Assembly: GCA_045614825.1 (NCBI GenBank)
Contig: JAZLDO010000036.1
Span: forward strand, 1-30,048
From: Aphodosoma sp045614825
GTDB taxonomy: Bacteria; Bacteroidota; Bacteroidia; Bacteroidales; Paludibacteraceae
Direction: 5' to 3'
DNA length: 30,048 nt
The notes under the pieces were generated by a model. It saw nothing but the letters and a program-made list of their open reading frames with translations, did not search any database and was not told the origin of the DNA. Shown one piece after another: positions 7,467-15,286 of the stretch. A program made the position numbers and the translations under genes. Positions within the stretch are counted from its first letter, which is position 1, and every line of letters starts with the position of its first letter.

Positions 7467-8072
7467 ATGAAGTTTGTAAAATTATTTGTTGTGATTGCTT
7501 GTATGATGTCGATGGCGGCATGTTGCAATCAAAAAGATGAAGAATCTAAAAACCCAACTATTGAGACTATTATGGCTCGTCGCAGTATTCGTAAGTATAA
7601 ACCAGATGCTGTAGAGCGTGGCAAATTGAAAGCTATTATGGAGTGCGGTATCAATGCTCCTAATGGACAAAACAAACAATCATGGGAAGTGCGTGTAGTG
7701 GATAATCCAGAAGTAATGAATTACATCAAACAAGTGATGATTGAAGCGTACGACGAAAAAGTTATTGGATGTTTCCGTGGTGCGCCTGTTATGGTGTTTA
7801 TTGCTCGTGATGTGAATTATGATTTCTCGGCATATGATTGTGGCTTGATGGCAGAGAATATGATGTTGGCTGCTCAATCATTAGGCGTTGGTTCTATCTG
7901 TTTAGGTAGTCCTGTGAGATTGATTAATGACAATCCTGCTTGTGCTCCAATTCTTGAACGTTTAAAAATTAGCGAAGGCTATGAATTGTCGCTTTGCGTA
8001 GGATTAGGTTATGCTGATGAAACTCCAGAAGCAAAACCTCGTGATAAGGGCAAAGTGTGGTTCGTAAAATAA
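7467..8072 (+). CDS. Nitroreductase-family lipoprotein
   Basis: The 201-residue protein begins with a short basic n-region (MKFVK), a hydrophobic stretch and the lipobox MAAC with the lipidated residue predicted at Cys19. The next residues (CNQKDEESK) resemble the lysine-plus-acidic lipoprotein export signal known from Capnocytophaga surface lipoproteins, so an outer-membrane, perhaps surface, location is inferred. The rest is an FMN-binding nitroreductase fold: ARRSIRKYKPD near 38-48 (phosphate contact), INAPNGQNKQSWEVRVV, and a C-terminal AAQSLGVGSICLGSP and GLGYADETPEAKPRDKGKVWF. Such enzymes reduce nitro groups, quinones or flavins with NAD(P)H. How a lipidated enzyme gets its cofactor is unclear. 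Confidence 0.85.
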   Translation: MKFVKLFVVIACMMSMAACCNQKDEESKNPTIETIMARRSIRKYKPDAVERGKLKAIMECGINAPNGQNKQSWEVRVVDNPEVMNYIKQVMIEAYDEKVIGCFRGAPVMVFIARDVNYDFSAYDCGLMAENMMLAAQSLGVGSICLGSPVRLINDNPACAPILERLKISEGYELSLCVGLGYADETPEAKPRDKGKVWFVK

Positions 8073-8097
8073 CATATTATCATTGTATATAAAGAGA

Positions 8098-8137
8098 CTG
8101 AGTCAAAACGTAAATTTTGACTCAGCCTTTTTTTTTA
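8098..8137 (+). terminator. Intrinsic terminator after the nitroreductase gene
   Basis: An 11-bp perfect stem (CTGAGTCAAAA with TTTTGACTCAG) has a 6-nt loop and is followed by CC and a run of ten Ts. It lies 25 bases after the stop codon. Confidence 0.92.
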
Positions 8138-8145
8138 CTTTATAA

Positions 8146-8170
8146 ACACCCACAGTGTGTATTCGCCTCT
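8146..8170. repeat. Dispersed hairpin repeat, copy 1
   Basis: ACACCCACAGTGTGT forms a short inverted repeat and is followed by ATTCGCCTCT. The 14 bases CAGTGTGTATTCGC recur exactly at 18403-18416. This copy lies about 60 bases beyond the parE stop codon. Confidence 0.5.
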
Positions 8171-8228
8171 CAAAAAAAATTATGGAATTGATTTACTCTG
8201 TATTGTGTTGCAATGATTTATAATATCT

Positions 8229-10130
8229 TTAAATTTCATCATCTTCCACTACAAGGTTTTCGACAATGAAGTTTTGACGTTCGGGGGTATTGTCGCCCAT
8301 GTAGAAAGAGAGGAGTTCGGATACGGCGTCTTCTTTGCGAAGCATCACTTGGTCAAGGCGCATATCGGGACCGATGAAGTGTTTGAATTCGTCTGGAGAT
8401 ATTTCACCTAAACCTTTGAATCGAGTAATCTCAGGGTTTGATCCTAACTCTTCAAGAGCAGCAAGGCGTTCTTCCTCTGTGTAGCAATAACGTGTCTCTT
8501 TCTTATTACGTACACGGAAAAGAGGTGTTTGTAAGATATATACGTGTCCTTTTTTTACTAAATCAGGAAAGAATTGAAGGAAGAATGTCATCAATAGCAA
8601 ACGAATGTGCATACCATCCACATCGGCATCGGTTGCAATAATCACCTTATTATAACGTAGTCCTTCGAGTCCATCTTCGATATTGAGTGCTGCTTGTAGG
8701 TAGTTGAACTCTTCGTTTTCATACACCACTTTTTTTGTTTGCCCATAAGAGTTATAAGGCTTACCACGGAGCGAGAAAACGGCTTGGGTATCTACATCAC
8801 GAGTTTTGGTAATAGAACCTGATGCAGAGTCGCCCTCGGTGATGAAGATGCACGATTGGTCGCGGAGTTCGCCTTTGTTGTCGTTGAGGTGTATGCGGCA
8901 ATCACGAAGTTTTTTGTTGTGGAGATTGGCTTTTTTAGCGCGTTCGCGAGCTAATTTTGTTACGCCTGCTATTGCTTTACGTTCTTTTTCTGCCTCTTGG
9001 ATTTTTTTGAGCATCACATCAGCCACTTCGAGATTCTTGTGAAGGTAGTTATCAACCTCTTTTTTGACGAAATCGCCTATGAATTTAGCAATAGTAGGAC
9101 CTTCGGGGCCCATGTCTTTAGAGCCGAGTTTTACTTTTGTTTGTGATTCGAACACGGGATCTTGCACCGATACTGCAACTGCGGCTACAAGACCTGCACG
9201 GATATCGCTCAGTTCCATGCCATTTTTGTTGTAGTACTCTTTGATAGTTTTACCAAACGCTTCGCGAAAAGCTGATTGGTGTGTACCTCCTTGGATGGTG
9301 TGTTGACCATTGACGAATGAGTAGTATTCTTCGCCATATTGTTCGATATGGGTGAAAGCAATCTCAATGTCTTCGTCTTTTAGATGAACGATAGGATAGA
9401 GTGGCTCAGAAGTAGTTGCTTCGGTGAGAAGGTCGAGGAGTCCATTCTTAGACACAAAACGTTTGCCGTTGTATGTGATGGTGAGCCCTGTGTTCAAATA
9501 ACTATAGTTGCGAAGCATAGTTTCAACATACTCGTCTTTGAACGCATAGTGAGGGTCGAAAAGTCGCTCTTGAGGGTGTTGTGGATCGCAGTCGGGAGTG
9601 AAGCTGACTAGTGTGCCATTCTTTTCGGTTGTAGGTTCGAGGTCGTATTCTTTCACGAGTTTACCTTGTTCGAAGTCGGCTTGTTTCACCATACCATCGC
9701 GGAATGATTTTACTGTGAAATAGCGCGATAGGGCATTCACGGCTTTTGTACCTACACCATTGAGACCAACTGACTTTTTGAAGGCTTTGTCATCATATTT
9801 ACCACCTGTGTTGAGAATTGACACAGCATCAATCATTTTGCCTTGAGGAATACCACGGCCATAGTCGCGTACAGTGACTGTGCGTTCTTTGATGGTTATC
9901 TCAATGCGATTGCCAAAATGCATGCGAAATTCGTCGATAGAGTTGTCGATTACCTCTTTGATGAGAACATATATACCATCGTCGGCACTCGATCCGTCGC
10001 CCAATTTACCAATGTACATACCTGCACGTCGGCGAATATGGGTTAGTCCTTCGAGTGTGACAATGTTGCCTTCTGTATAGTCGGCTGCAGCAAATTGATT
10101 ATCTAATGATGTTGCTTGTTCGTCTGCCAT
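8229..10130 (-). CDS. parE: DNA topoisomerase IV subunit B
   Basis: The 633-residue protein is the ATPase subunit of a type IIA topoisomerase that separates linked chromosomes. The GHKL ATP site shows EVIDNSIDE at 59-67, DYGRGIP at 89-95 and GLNGVGTKA near 122-130. The TOPRIM domain has the catalytic EGDSA starting at Glu432 and the metal-binding DADVD at 501-505. The C-terminal RFKGLGE is at 570-576. The DNSIDE and 'YVLIKEV' wording and the length fit the ParE branch of Bacteroidetes rather than GyrB, but by eye this is a judgement. The parC partner is not in the window. A palindrome and a -7 element lie upstream (10221-10252). Confidence 0.9.
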   Translation of the reverse strand: MADEQATSLDNQFAAADYTEGNIVTLEGLTHIRRRAGMYIGKLGDGSSADDGIYVLIKEVIDNSIDEFRMHFGNRIEITIKERTVTVRDYGRGIPQGKMIDAVSILNTGGKYDDKAFKKSVGLNGVGTKAVNALSRYFTVKSFRDGMVKQADFEQGKLVKEYDLEPTTEKNGTLVSFTPDCDPQHPQERLFDPHYAFKDEYVETMLRNYSYLNTGLTITYNGKRFVSKNGLLDLLTEATTSEPLYPIVHLKDEDIEIAFTHIEQYGEEYYSFVNGQHTIQGGTHQSAFREAFGKTIKEYYNKNGMELSDIRAGLVAAVAVSVQDPVFESQTKVKLGSKDMGPEGPTIAKFIGDFVKKEVDNYLHKNLEVADVMLKKIQEAEKERKAIAGVTKLARERAKKANLHNKKLRDCRIHLNDNKGELRDQSCIFITEGDSASGSITKTRDVDTQAVFSLRGKPYNSYGQTKKVVYENEEFNYLQAALNIEDGLEGLRYNKVIIATDADVDGMHIRLLLMTFFLQFFPDLVKKGHVYILQTPLFRVRNKKETRYCYTEEERLAALEELGSNPEITRFKGLGEISPDEFKHFIGPDMRLDQVMLRKEDAVSELLSFYMGDNTPERQNFIVENLVVEDDEI

Positions 10131-10220
10131 TTTATTGACTATTAGTAGCGTGTTGTGAGTAACGTGATTTACTTTGGTTCGCTATGTTATTTTGTTTAAT
10201 TGTAGGTAGTGAGAATACGA

Positions 10221-10252
10221 CAAATGTACATAAAACAGGGTGTTTTATGTAC
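10221..10252 (-). promoter_or_regulatory. parE -7 element fused to an operator-like palindrome
   Basis: On the minus strand TACATTTG (10228-10221) matches TAnnTTTG. Immediately upstream and overlapping it is a perfect inverted repeat at 10226-10252, with 12-bp arms GTACATAAAACA and TGTTTTATGTAC around GGG. No -33 TTTG is present. The palindrome could instead be a weak terminator for the small gene that ends at 10280, but the T-run after it is poor. Confidence 0.5.
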
Positions 10253-10279
10253 TATATAGAAAGTCGTATGTGTAAAAAA

Positions 10280-10453
10280 TTAGCGGATGCGTTTGTTGAG
10301 GATGATGTGTGCGAAAAGACCAGCGAGTACACAACCTAAACCTACATAAAGATAACCATTGCCACCACCGATAACAGCAAAGTGATAATATACAAATACT
10401 GCTACGCCGATGAGCATAAGAATAACGCCAAGATAATTGATAAGTTCTTTCAT
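10280..10453 (-). CDS. Small two-helix membrane protein (57 residues)
   Basis: A short frame runs from ATG at 10453 to TAA at 10280 and encodes MKELINYLGVILMLIGVAVF, a glycine-rich turn (VIGGGNGYLYVGLG), a second hydrophobic helix and a basic tail (ILNKRIR). Two TM segments lie at about 6-24 and 35-52. Its clean start and stop, hydrophobic pattern and position between typA and parE on the same strand support a real gene. I recognise the type as a conserved hypothetical of Bacteroidetes but know no function. The start codon is 72 bases after the typA stop. Confidence 0.75.
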   Translation of the reverse strand: MKELINYLGVILMLIGVAVFVYYHFAVIGGGNGYLYVGLGCVLAGLFAHIILNKRIR

Positions 10454-10525
10454 ATTTTTATATATTTAAATATTTAGTTGCGAGTAGCGATATTTATTCG
10501 CTTCGCTAATTATTGATTATAATTC

Positions 10526-12325
10526 TCAATTTTTATTCGCTCTTTTTCGTTCGATTTCGTCAAGGATGATTTTGCGGATACGGATATGATTAGGTGTAAT
10601 TTCTGCATATTCGTCCTCTTTGATATATTCGAGTGTTTCTTCGAGCGACATAACTACAGGTGGAATGAGTTTAACTTTGTCATCCGAGCCTGATGCACGC
10701 ATATTAGTGAGTTTCTTCGATTTAGTTACATTCACTACCAAGTCACCTTCCTTGCTATGTTCACCAACTACTTGACCTGCATACACATTTTCTTGTGGGA
10801 AGATGAAGAAGCGTCCTCTGTCTTGCAATTTGTCAATAGCATATGCAAATGCGGTGCCCGATTCCATTGCTATAATCGAACCATTATTGCGACGTTCAAT
10901 ATCGCCTTTCCAAGGTTGATATTCGAGGAAGCGATGAGCCATGATAGCTTCACCTGCTGATGCAGTTAATACATTGTTACGCAAACCGATAATGCCACGA
11001 GATGGGATCGCAAATTCCATGTGTATTCTGTCTTTTTGCGTTTCCATCGAGAGCAATTCTCCTTTACGACGAGTAACCATATCAATTATACGGCTTGAAT
11101 ATTCTTCTGGAAGATTGACTGTGAGTTGTTCGATAGGCTCGCAAAGCACACCATCAATCTCTTTAGTGATAACTTGTGGTTGTCCTACTTGCAACTCATA
11201 ACCCTCACGACGCATAGTTTCAATCAACACTGATAAGTGCAATACACCACGACCAGAAACGCGCCACACATCAGATTCTGGATTCTTCTCTACTCTCAAT
11301 GCTAAGTTTTTATCTAACTCACGAATTAAGCGGTCATGAATATGGCGCGAAGTGACAAATTTACCATCTTTACCAAAAAATGGTGAGTCGTTGTTCGTAA
11401 ACGACATCGACATTGTCGGCTCATCAATTGCGATTGGATCGAGTGGTTCTGGATTTTCGAGGTCGCAGATAGAATCTCCAATTTCAAAGTTCTCTAAACC
11501 AATGATGGCACATATATCTCCAGAGTGTACCTCTTGAGCAACTGTGCGTCCGAGACCTGTGAAAGTTTGCAATTGTTTAATGCGTTGTTTTACAACGGTG
11601 CGATCTCGTTTCACAAGTGCAATATCTTGACCTTCACGGAGAGTGCCACGATGTACGCGACCTACTGCGATACGACCTACATAGCTTGAGAAATCAAGCG
11701 AAGTGATGAGCATTTGAGGTGTACCTTCCAATGCAGGAGGCGCAGGTATATGTTCGATAATAGTATCTAGTAGAGGGAAAATATTTTCTGTTTGGTTTTT
11801 CCAGTCAGTTGACATCCAATTGTTTTTTGCTGAACCATAAATGGTTGGAAAATCCAATTGCTCTTCTGTTGCATCGAGGTTGAACATCAATTCGAACACC
11901 GCCTCTTGCACCTCGTCTGGACGACAATTTGGTTTATCAACTTTATTTATAACAACGATAGGTTTTAAGCCAATCTGTAATGCTTTTTGCAAAACAAAAC
12001 GGGTTTGAGGCATCGGACCCTCAAATGCATCAACAAGCAATAAGCAACCGTCTGCCATATTAAGTACACGCTCTACCTCGCCACCAAAGTCGGCGTGACC
12101 AGGAGTATCAATAATATTAATTTTAGTGTCTTTATAATTAATAGAGACATTTTTCGACAAAATAGTGATGCCACGTTCGCGTTCGAGGTCATTATTGTCA
12201 AGCATCAATTCGCCAGTTTGTTGATTCTCTCTAAATAACTGTCCTGCAAGTAACATCTTGTCAACCAATGTAGTTTTACCATGGTCAACGTGTGCAATAA
12301 TTGCTATGTTTCTAATATTTTGCAT
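10526..12325 (-). CDS. typA: Ribosome-associated translational GTPase TypA/BipA
   Basis: The 599-residue EF-G-like GTPase binds the 70S ribosome and supports 50S assembly and growth under stress. The G motifs are complete: AHVDHGKT at 10-17, the RERGITI switch I segment, DTPGHADFG, and NKVDKPNCRP. Domain II follows (about 200-290). EF-G-like domains III and V have ESGTAFAY and the RGRFFIFPQENVYAGQVVGEH segment, then the family's own C-terminal domain with NMRASGSDDKVKLIPP. The length is normal. It has its own promoter at 12355-12362. Confidence 0.97.
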   Translation of the reverse strand: MQNIRNIAIIAHVDHGKTTLVDKMLLAGQLFRENQQTGELMLDNNDLERERGITILSKNVSINYKDTKINIIDTPGHADFGGEVERVLNMADGCLLLVDAFEGPMPQTRFVLQKALQIGLKPIVVINKVDKPNCRPDEVQEAVFELMFNLDATEEQLDFPTIYGSAKNNWMSTDWKNQTENIFPLLDTIIEHIPAPPALEGTPQMLITSLDFSSYVGRIAVGRVHRGTLREGQDIALVKRDRTVVKQRIKQLQTFTGLGRTVAQEVHSGDICAIIGLENFEIGDSICDLENPEPLDPIAIDEPTMSMSFTNNDSPFFGKDGKFVTSRHIHDRLIRELDKNLALRVEKNPESDVWRVSGRGVLHLSVLIETMRREGYELQVGQPQVITKEIDGVLCEPIEQLTVNLPEEYSSRIIDMVTRRKGELLSMETQKDRIHMEFAIPSRGIIGLRNNVLTASAGEAIMAHRFLEYQPWKGDIERRNNGSIIAMESGTAFAYAIDKLQDRGRFFIFPQENVYAGQVVGEHSKEGDLVVNVTKSKKLTNMRASGSDDKVKLIPPVVMSLEETLEYIKEDEYAEITPNHIRIRKIILDEIERKRANKN

Positions 12326-12354
12326 TCTTTTATACCTTAAAACTATTCAACTTA

Positions 12355-12362
12355 CAAAGTTA
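12355..12362 (-). promoter_or_regulatory. typA -7 element
   Basis: TAACTTTG on the minus strand matches TAnnTTTG and lies 29 bases upstream of the start codon. There is no clear -33 TTTG in the A/T-only stretch upstream. It also separates typA from the yitT group, whose last gene ends at 12429. Confidence 0.5.
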
Positions 12363-12428
12363 CAAAAAATATTTTAAATAAAAAATATATCTGCAATAAA
12401 CCAATGTGGAAAATCTAACAAAGTGATT

Positions 12429-13349
12429 TCAATCTTTGAATCCTTTGCCGTATACACCAATTGCTGCTGATTGGGAGATGAATGCAGCAGGGTCTATATC
12501 TTTAATAAGTCGGAATATTTGAGTTGATTCGTTGCGACGAGCAACTAATATTATTATTTTTGTATTTTGCTTTGTGTACCAACCTTGTCCATCAACAACA
12601 GTAACTCCTCTATGTGCTTTTTGTGTGATAGCATCTGCAATTTCAACATATTTTGATGAAAATATAAAAAATTGAACAGATTGTCTAATGCCATTGATAT
12701 ACATGTCTAGCGTGATACAAGTTATAGTCATTGCAATTAAACCATATATTACGCGATCTATGCCTGCATCAGGGAGAAATCCTGATGAGCATATTATCAT
12801 GACATCGGTGAATAAAAGAGCGCGACCGAGGGTGATTGTCCGATATTTATTGATTATTTTCGCTATAATGTCGGTACCTCCCGACGAACCATTATTCGTA
12901 AATGCTAACCCCATACCAATGCCGAGAATAAGGCCTGCAAGTATTGATGACATAAAAGGGTCGAATAGTGGAAATGGCTCGCCTGTGAATTGTTGGTATA
13001 AATCACGAAATGGAATCCACAACCATACTGTGAGACATAGCACTCCAAATATTGAACGGATGCTGAATTGAAAGCCCAATACTTTGATTGATGCTATCAA
13101 TAGAATGGCATTGATTGCAAAAAATGTCACAGCTATAGGAATACCACCTCCAACTGATTCCATGCCAAGCATAGAGAAAAAGGCTTGTACCTCTGCGGGT
13201 AACAAGCCTTTTGTTGCATACATTACAATTGCCGCAATACCCGTAGCTCCGCCTCCCGCAACTTCATGGGGAATGAGGAATAAATTCCATGCTAATGTGT
13301 TAATTAATAGCCCTAAAGCTATCATAACGTATTCGCGTATTGCTTTCAT
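12429..13349 (-). CDS. YitT-family membrane protein, paralogue 1 of 3
   Basis: The 306-residue protein has an N-terminal membrane domain (YitT/DUF161, about 1-210, five to six helices) with the conserved FTNNGSSGGTDIIAKIINKYR loop. A soluble C-terminal DUF2179 domain (about 220-300) contains AHRGVTVVDGQGWY and the MARRNESTQIFRLIKDIDPAAFISQ-type segment (here ILVARRNESTQ). The family is widespread and its transport substrate is unknown. This copy is last in the leuS-yitT operon and starts 6 bases after paralogue 2. Its sequence is closer to paralogue 2 than to 3 by inspection. Confidence 0.9.
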   Translation of the reverse strand: MKAIREYVMIALGLLINTLAWNLFLIPHEVAGGGATGIAAIVMYATKGLLPAEVQAFFSMLGMESVGGGIPIAVTFFAINAILLIASIKVLGFQFSIRSIFGVLCLTVWLWIPFRDLYQQFTGEPFPLFDPFMSSILAGLILGIGMGLAFTNNGSSGGTDIIAKIINKYRTITLGRALLFTDVMIICSSGFLPDAGIDRVIYGLIAMTITCITLDMYINGIRQSVQFFIFSSKYVEIADAITQKAHRGVTVVDGQGWYTKQNTKIIILVARRNESTQIFRLIKDIDPAAFISQSAAIGVYGKGFKD

Positions 13350-13355
13350 TGTTTA

Positions 13356-14309
13356 TTATTTTTGTCCTATAGGATCAAATCCACGACCATAAACACCTAT
13401 TGCTGCTGATTGTGAAATAAATGCATCAGGGTCGATATCTTTAATGAGTTTGAAGATTTGGGTTGATTCGTTGCGACGAGCCATTACAGTGATAACTTTT
13501 ACTGGTTCTTTTGAGTACCAACCTTGTCCGTCCATCACTGTTACTCCTCGATGTGCTTGGAATGTAATGGCATCTGCAATTTCTGCATATTTTTTAGAGA
13601 AAATAAAGAATTGAACTGATTGTCGCACACCATTGATGTACATATCGATAGTTGTTGTCATCACAACCATTACGATAAGACCATAAACGATATTTTTGAT
13701 ACTTCCATCAGGTAAGAAACCTGTTGAACAGATGATGATAACATCACAAAGCAATAAAGCACGACCAAGAGAAATAGTGCGATATTTGTTGATTACTTTT
13801 GCGATAATATCAGTACCACCAGAAGAACCATTATTTACGAATGTAAGGGCCAAACCAAACCCAGCAATAAGACCTGCTAGTATAGATGACATGAATGGGT
13901 CAAATTCAGGGAAAGGGTGACCAGCGAATTTTTCGTAGATGTCGCGATAAGGAATCCATAACCATGCAGTAAGCGCAAATACGCCATAAATAGAGCGAAG
14001 GCTAAAAGAAAGTCCTAATTCTTTTACAGATAAAAGTAGTAATGCACCATTCATAATGAAGAATGTTACAGACACAGGGATACCTCCGCCAATAGATGCC
14101 ATACCTAGATTTCCAAAGAAATCTTGTAAACCTTCAGGCAATAAACCTTGTGTTGCATACATCACGAGTGCTGCAATACCAGTTGCACCACCACCAGCTA
14201 CTTGGTGAGGGAATAGGAAGAAGTTCCATGCAAGAGCATAAAGTAATAAACCTAATGCAATAACCACATGCTCACGCACTACGGTTGCTAGTTTTTGATT
14301 TTTTGTCAT
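13356..14309 (-). CDS. YitT-family membrane protein, paralogue 2 of 3
   Basis: At 317 residues this copy has the same plan as its neighbours: a multi-helix DUF161 domain with the TFVNNGSSGGTDIIAKVINK loop, then DUF2179 with AHRGVTVMDGQGWY and VMARRNESTQIFKLIKDID. The short N-terminal extension MTKNQKLATVVREHV is cytosolic by the positive-inside rule. It starts 18 bases after paralogue 3. Identity to paralogue 1 is visibly high through both domains, pointing to a tandem duplication. Confidence 0.9.
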   Translation of the reverse strand: MTKNQKLATVVREHVVIALGLLLYALAWNFFLFPHQVAGGGATGIAALVMYATQGLLPEGLQDFFGNLGMASIGGGIPVSVTFFIMNGALLLLSVKELGLSFSLRSIYGVFALTAWLWIPYRDIYEKFAGHPFPEFDPFMSSILAGLIAGFGLALTFVNNGSSGGTDIIAKVINKYRTISLGRALLLCDVIIICSTGFLPDGSIKNIVYGLIVMVVMTTTIDMYINGVRQSVQFFIFSKKYAEIADAITFQAHRGVTVMDGQGWYSKEPVKVITVMARRNESTQIFKLIKDIDPDAFISQSAAIGVYGRGFDPIGQK

Positions 14310-14327
14310 TTTTAATAGATTTTATTG

Positions 14328-15278
14328 TTATTTTGTTCCGATTACTTCAAAACCTCGGCCGTATACACCGATAGTTTGTGTTTGTGAGATGAAAGCATCT
14401 GGGTCAATGCGTTTGATGATATTAAATAAATCAGGCGACTGACTTTTGCGTGCAATTACTGTCATAACCTGGATTTGTTCTTTTGTATAGAAACCTTTTG
14501 CATCGAGTAGAGTTACACCCCTATTAAGTTCTTCGTTAATAGCTTTACCAATTTCTTCATATTTCTTAGAGAAAATAAAGAATTGAACAGATTGACGTAG
14601 GCTGTTAATGTACATATCAACTGTTTGAGTTGAAATCACCATTACGATAAGACCATAAATCACCTTTTCTAATGTTGATTCTGGTAATAATATAGCTGAG
14701 AAAATAATAGCTACATCGCTGAGCATCAATGCGCGACCAAGCGATACATCTTTGTATTTATTGATGATTTTTGCTACAATATCAGTACCTCCCGACGAAC
14801 CATTATTAACGAACGTAAGTGCGAGTCCGAAACCTGTCAAAATACCCGCCATAATTACCGATGGGAAGATGTCAAATTTAGGAAATGCTGTGCCGAACGC
14901 TTTGATATACAATTCAGGGAACGGAATCCATAACCAAATTGTAAGCATGATTACTCCGAAAATAGAACGGAGACTGAATTGCCAACCAAAGATACGAATC
15001 GACATTATAAGCAATATGCCGTTAATGAGGAAGAATGTGAACGAAACCGGAATACCACCGCCTTGCGATGCCATGCCAAGCATGTCGAAGAATCCTTGTA
15101 CTGATTCTGGTAACAATCCACGAGTGCCATACATAATCACAGTAGCAAGACCGGTAACAGCACCACCTACTACTTCGTGAGGGTTAAGAAAAAATTGCCA
15201 ACCCCAAGCATAACAGAGCAATCCAAATGCAATTGCAAGATGCTCCCAAATAGTTTTGAAAATAACGTTATTTTTCAT
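14328..15278 (-). CDS. YitT-family membrane protein, paralogue 3 of 3
   Basis: This 316-residue copy is the first after leuS, starting 8 bases beyond its stop codon, and is the most divergent of the three. The membrane domain keeps the FVNNGSSGGTDIVAKIINKYKD loop. The DUF2179 domain reads LNRGVTLLDAKGFYTKEQ, in place of the AHRGVTV-DGQGWY of the other two, and uses SQSPDLFNIIKRIDPDAF in place of NEST-IF. The altered soluble domain suggests a different ligand or partner. Confidence 0.9.
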   Translation of the reverse strand: MKNNVIFKTIWEHLAIAFGLLCYAWGWQFFLNPHEVVGGAVTGLATVIMYGTRGLLPESVQGFFDMLGMASQGGGIPVSFTFFLINGILLIMSIRIFGWQFSLRSIFGVIMLTIWLWIPFPELYIKAFGTAFPKFDIFPSVIMAGILTGFGLALTFVNNGSSGGTDIVAKIINKYKDVSLGRALMLSDVAIIFSAILLPESTLEKVIYGLIVMVISTQTVDMYINSLRQSVQFFIFSKKYEEIGKAINEELNRGVTLLDAKGFYTKEQIQVMTVIARKSQSPDLFNIIKRIDPDAFISQTQTIGVYGRGFEVIGTK

Positions 15279-15286
15279 ATTTTTTT

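Noticed and set aside
10480..10506. Hairpin between typA and the 57-residue gene
   Set aside because: The stem has a two-base bulge and no T-run; too weak to call a terminator.
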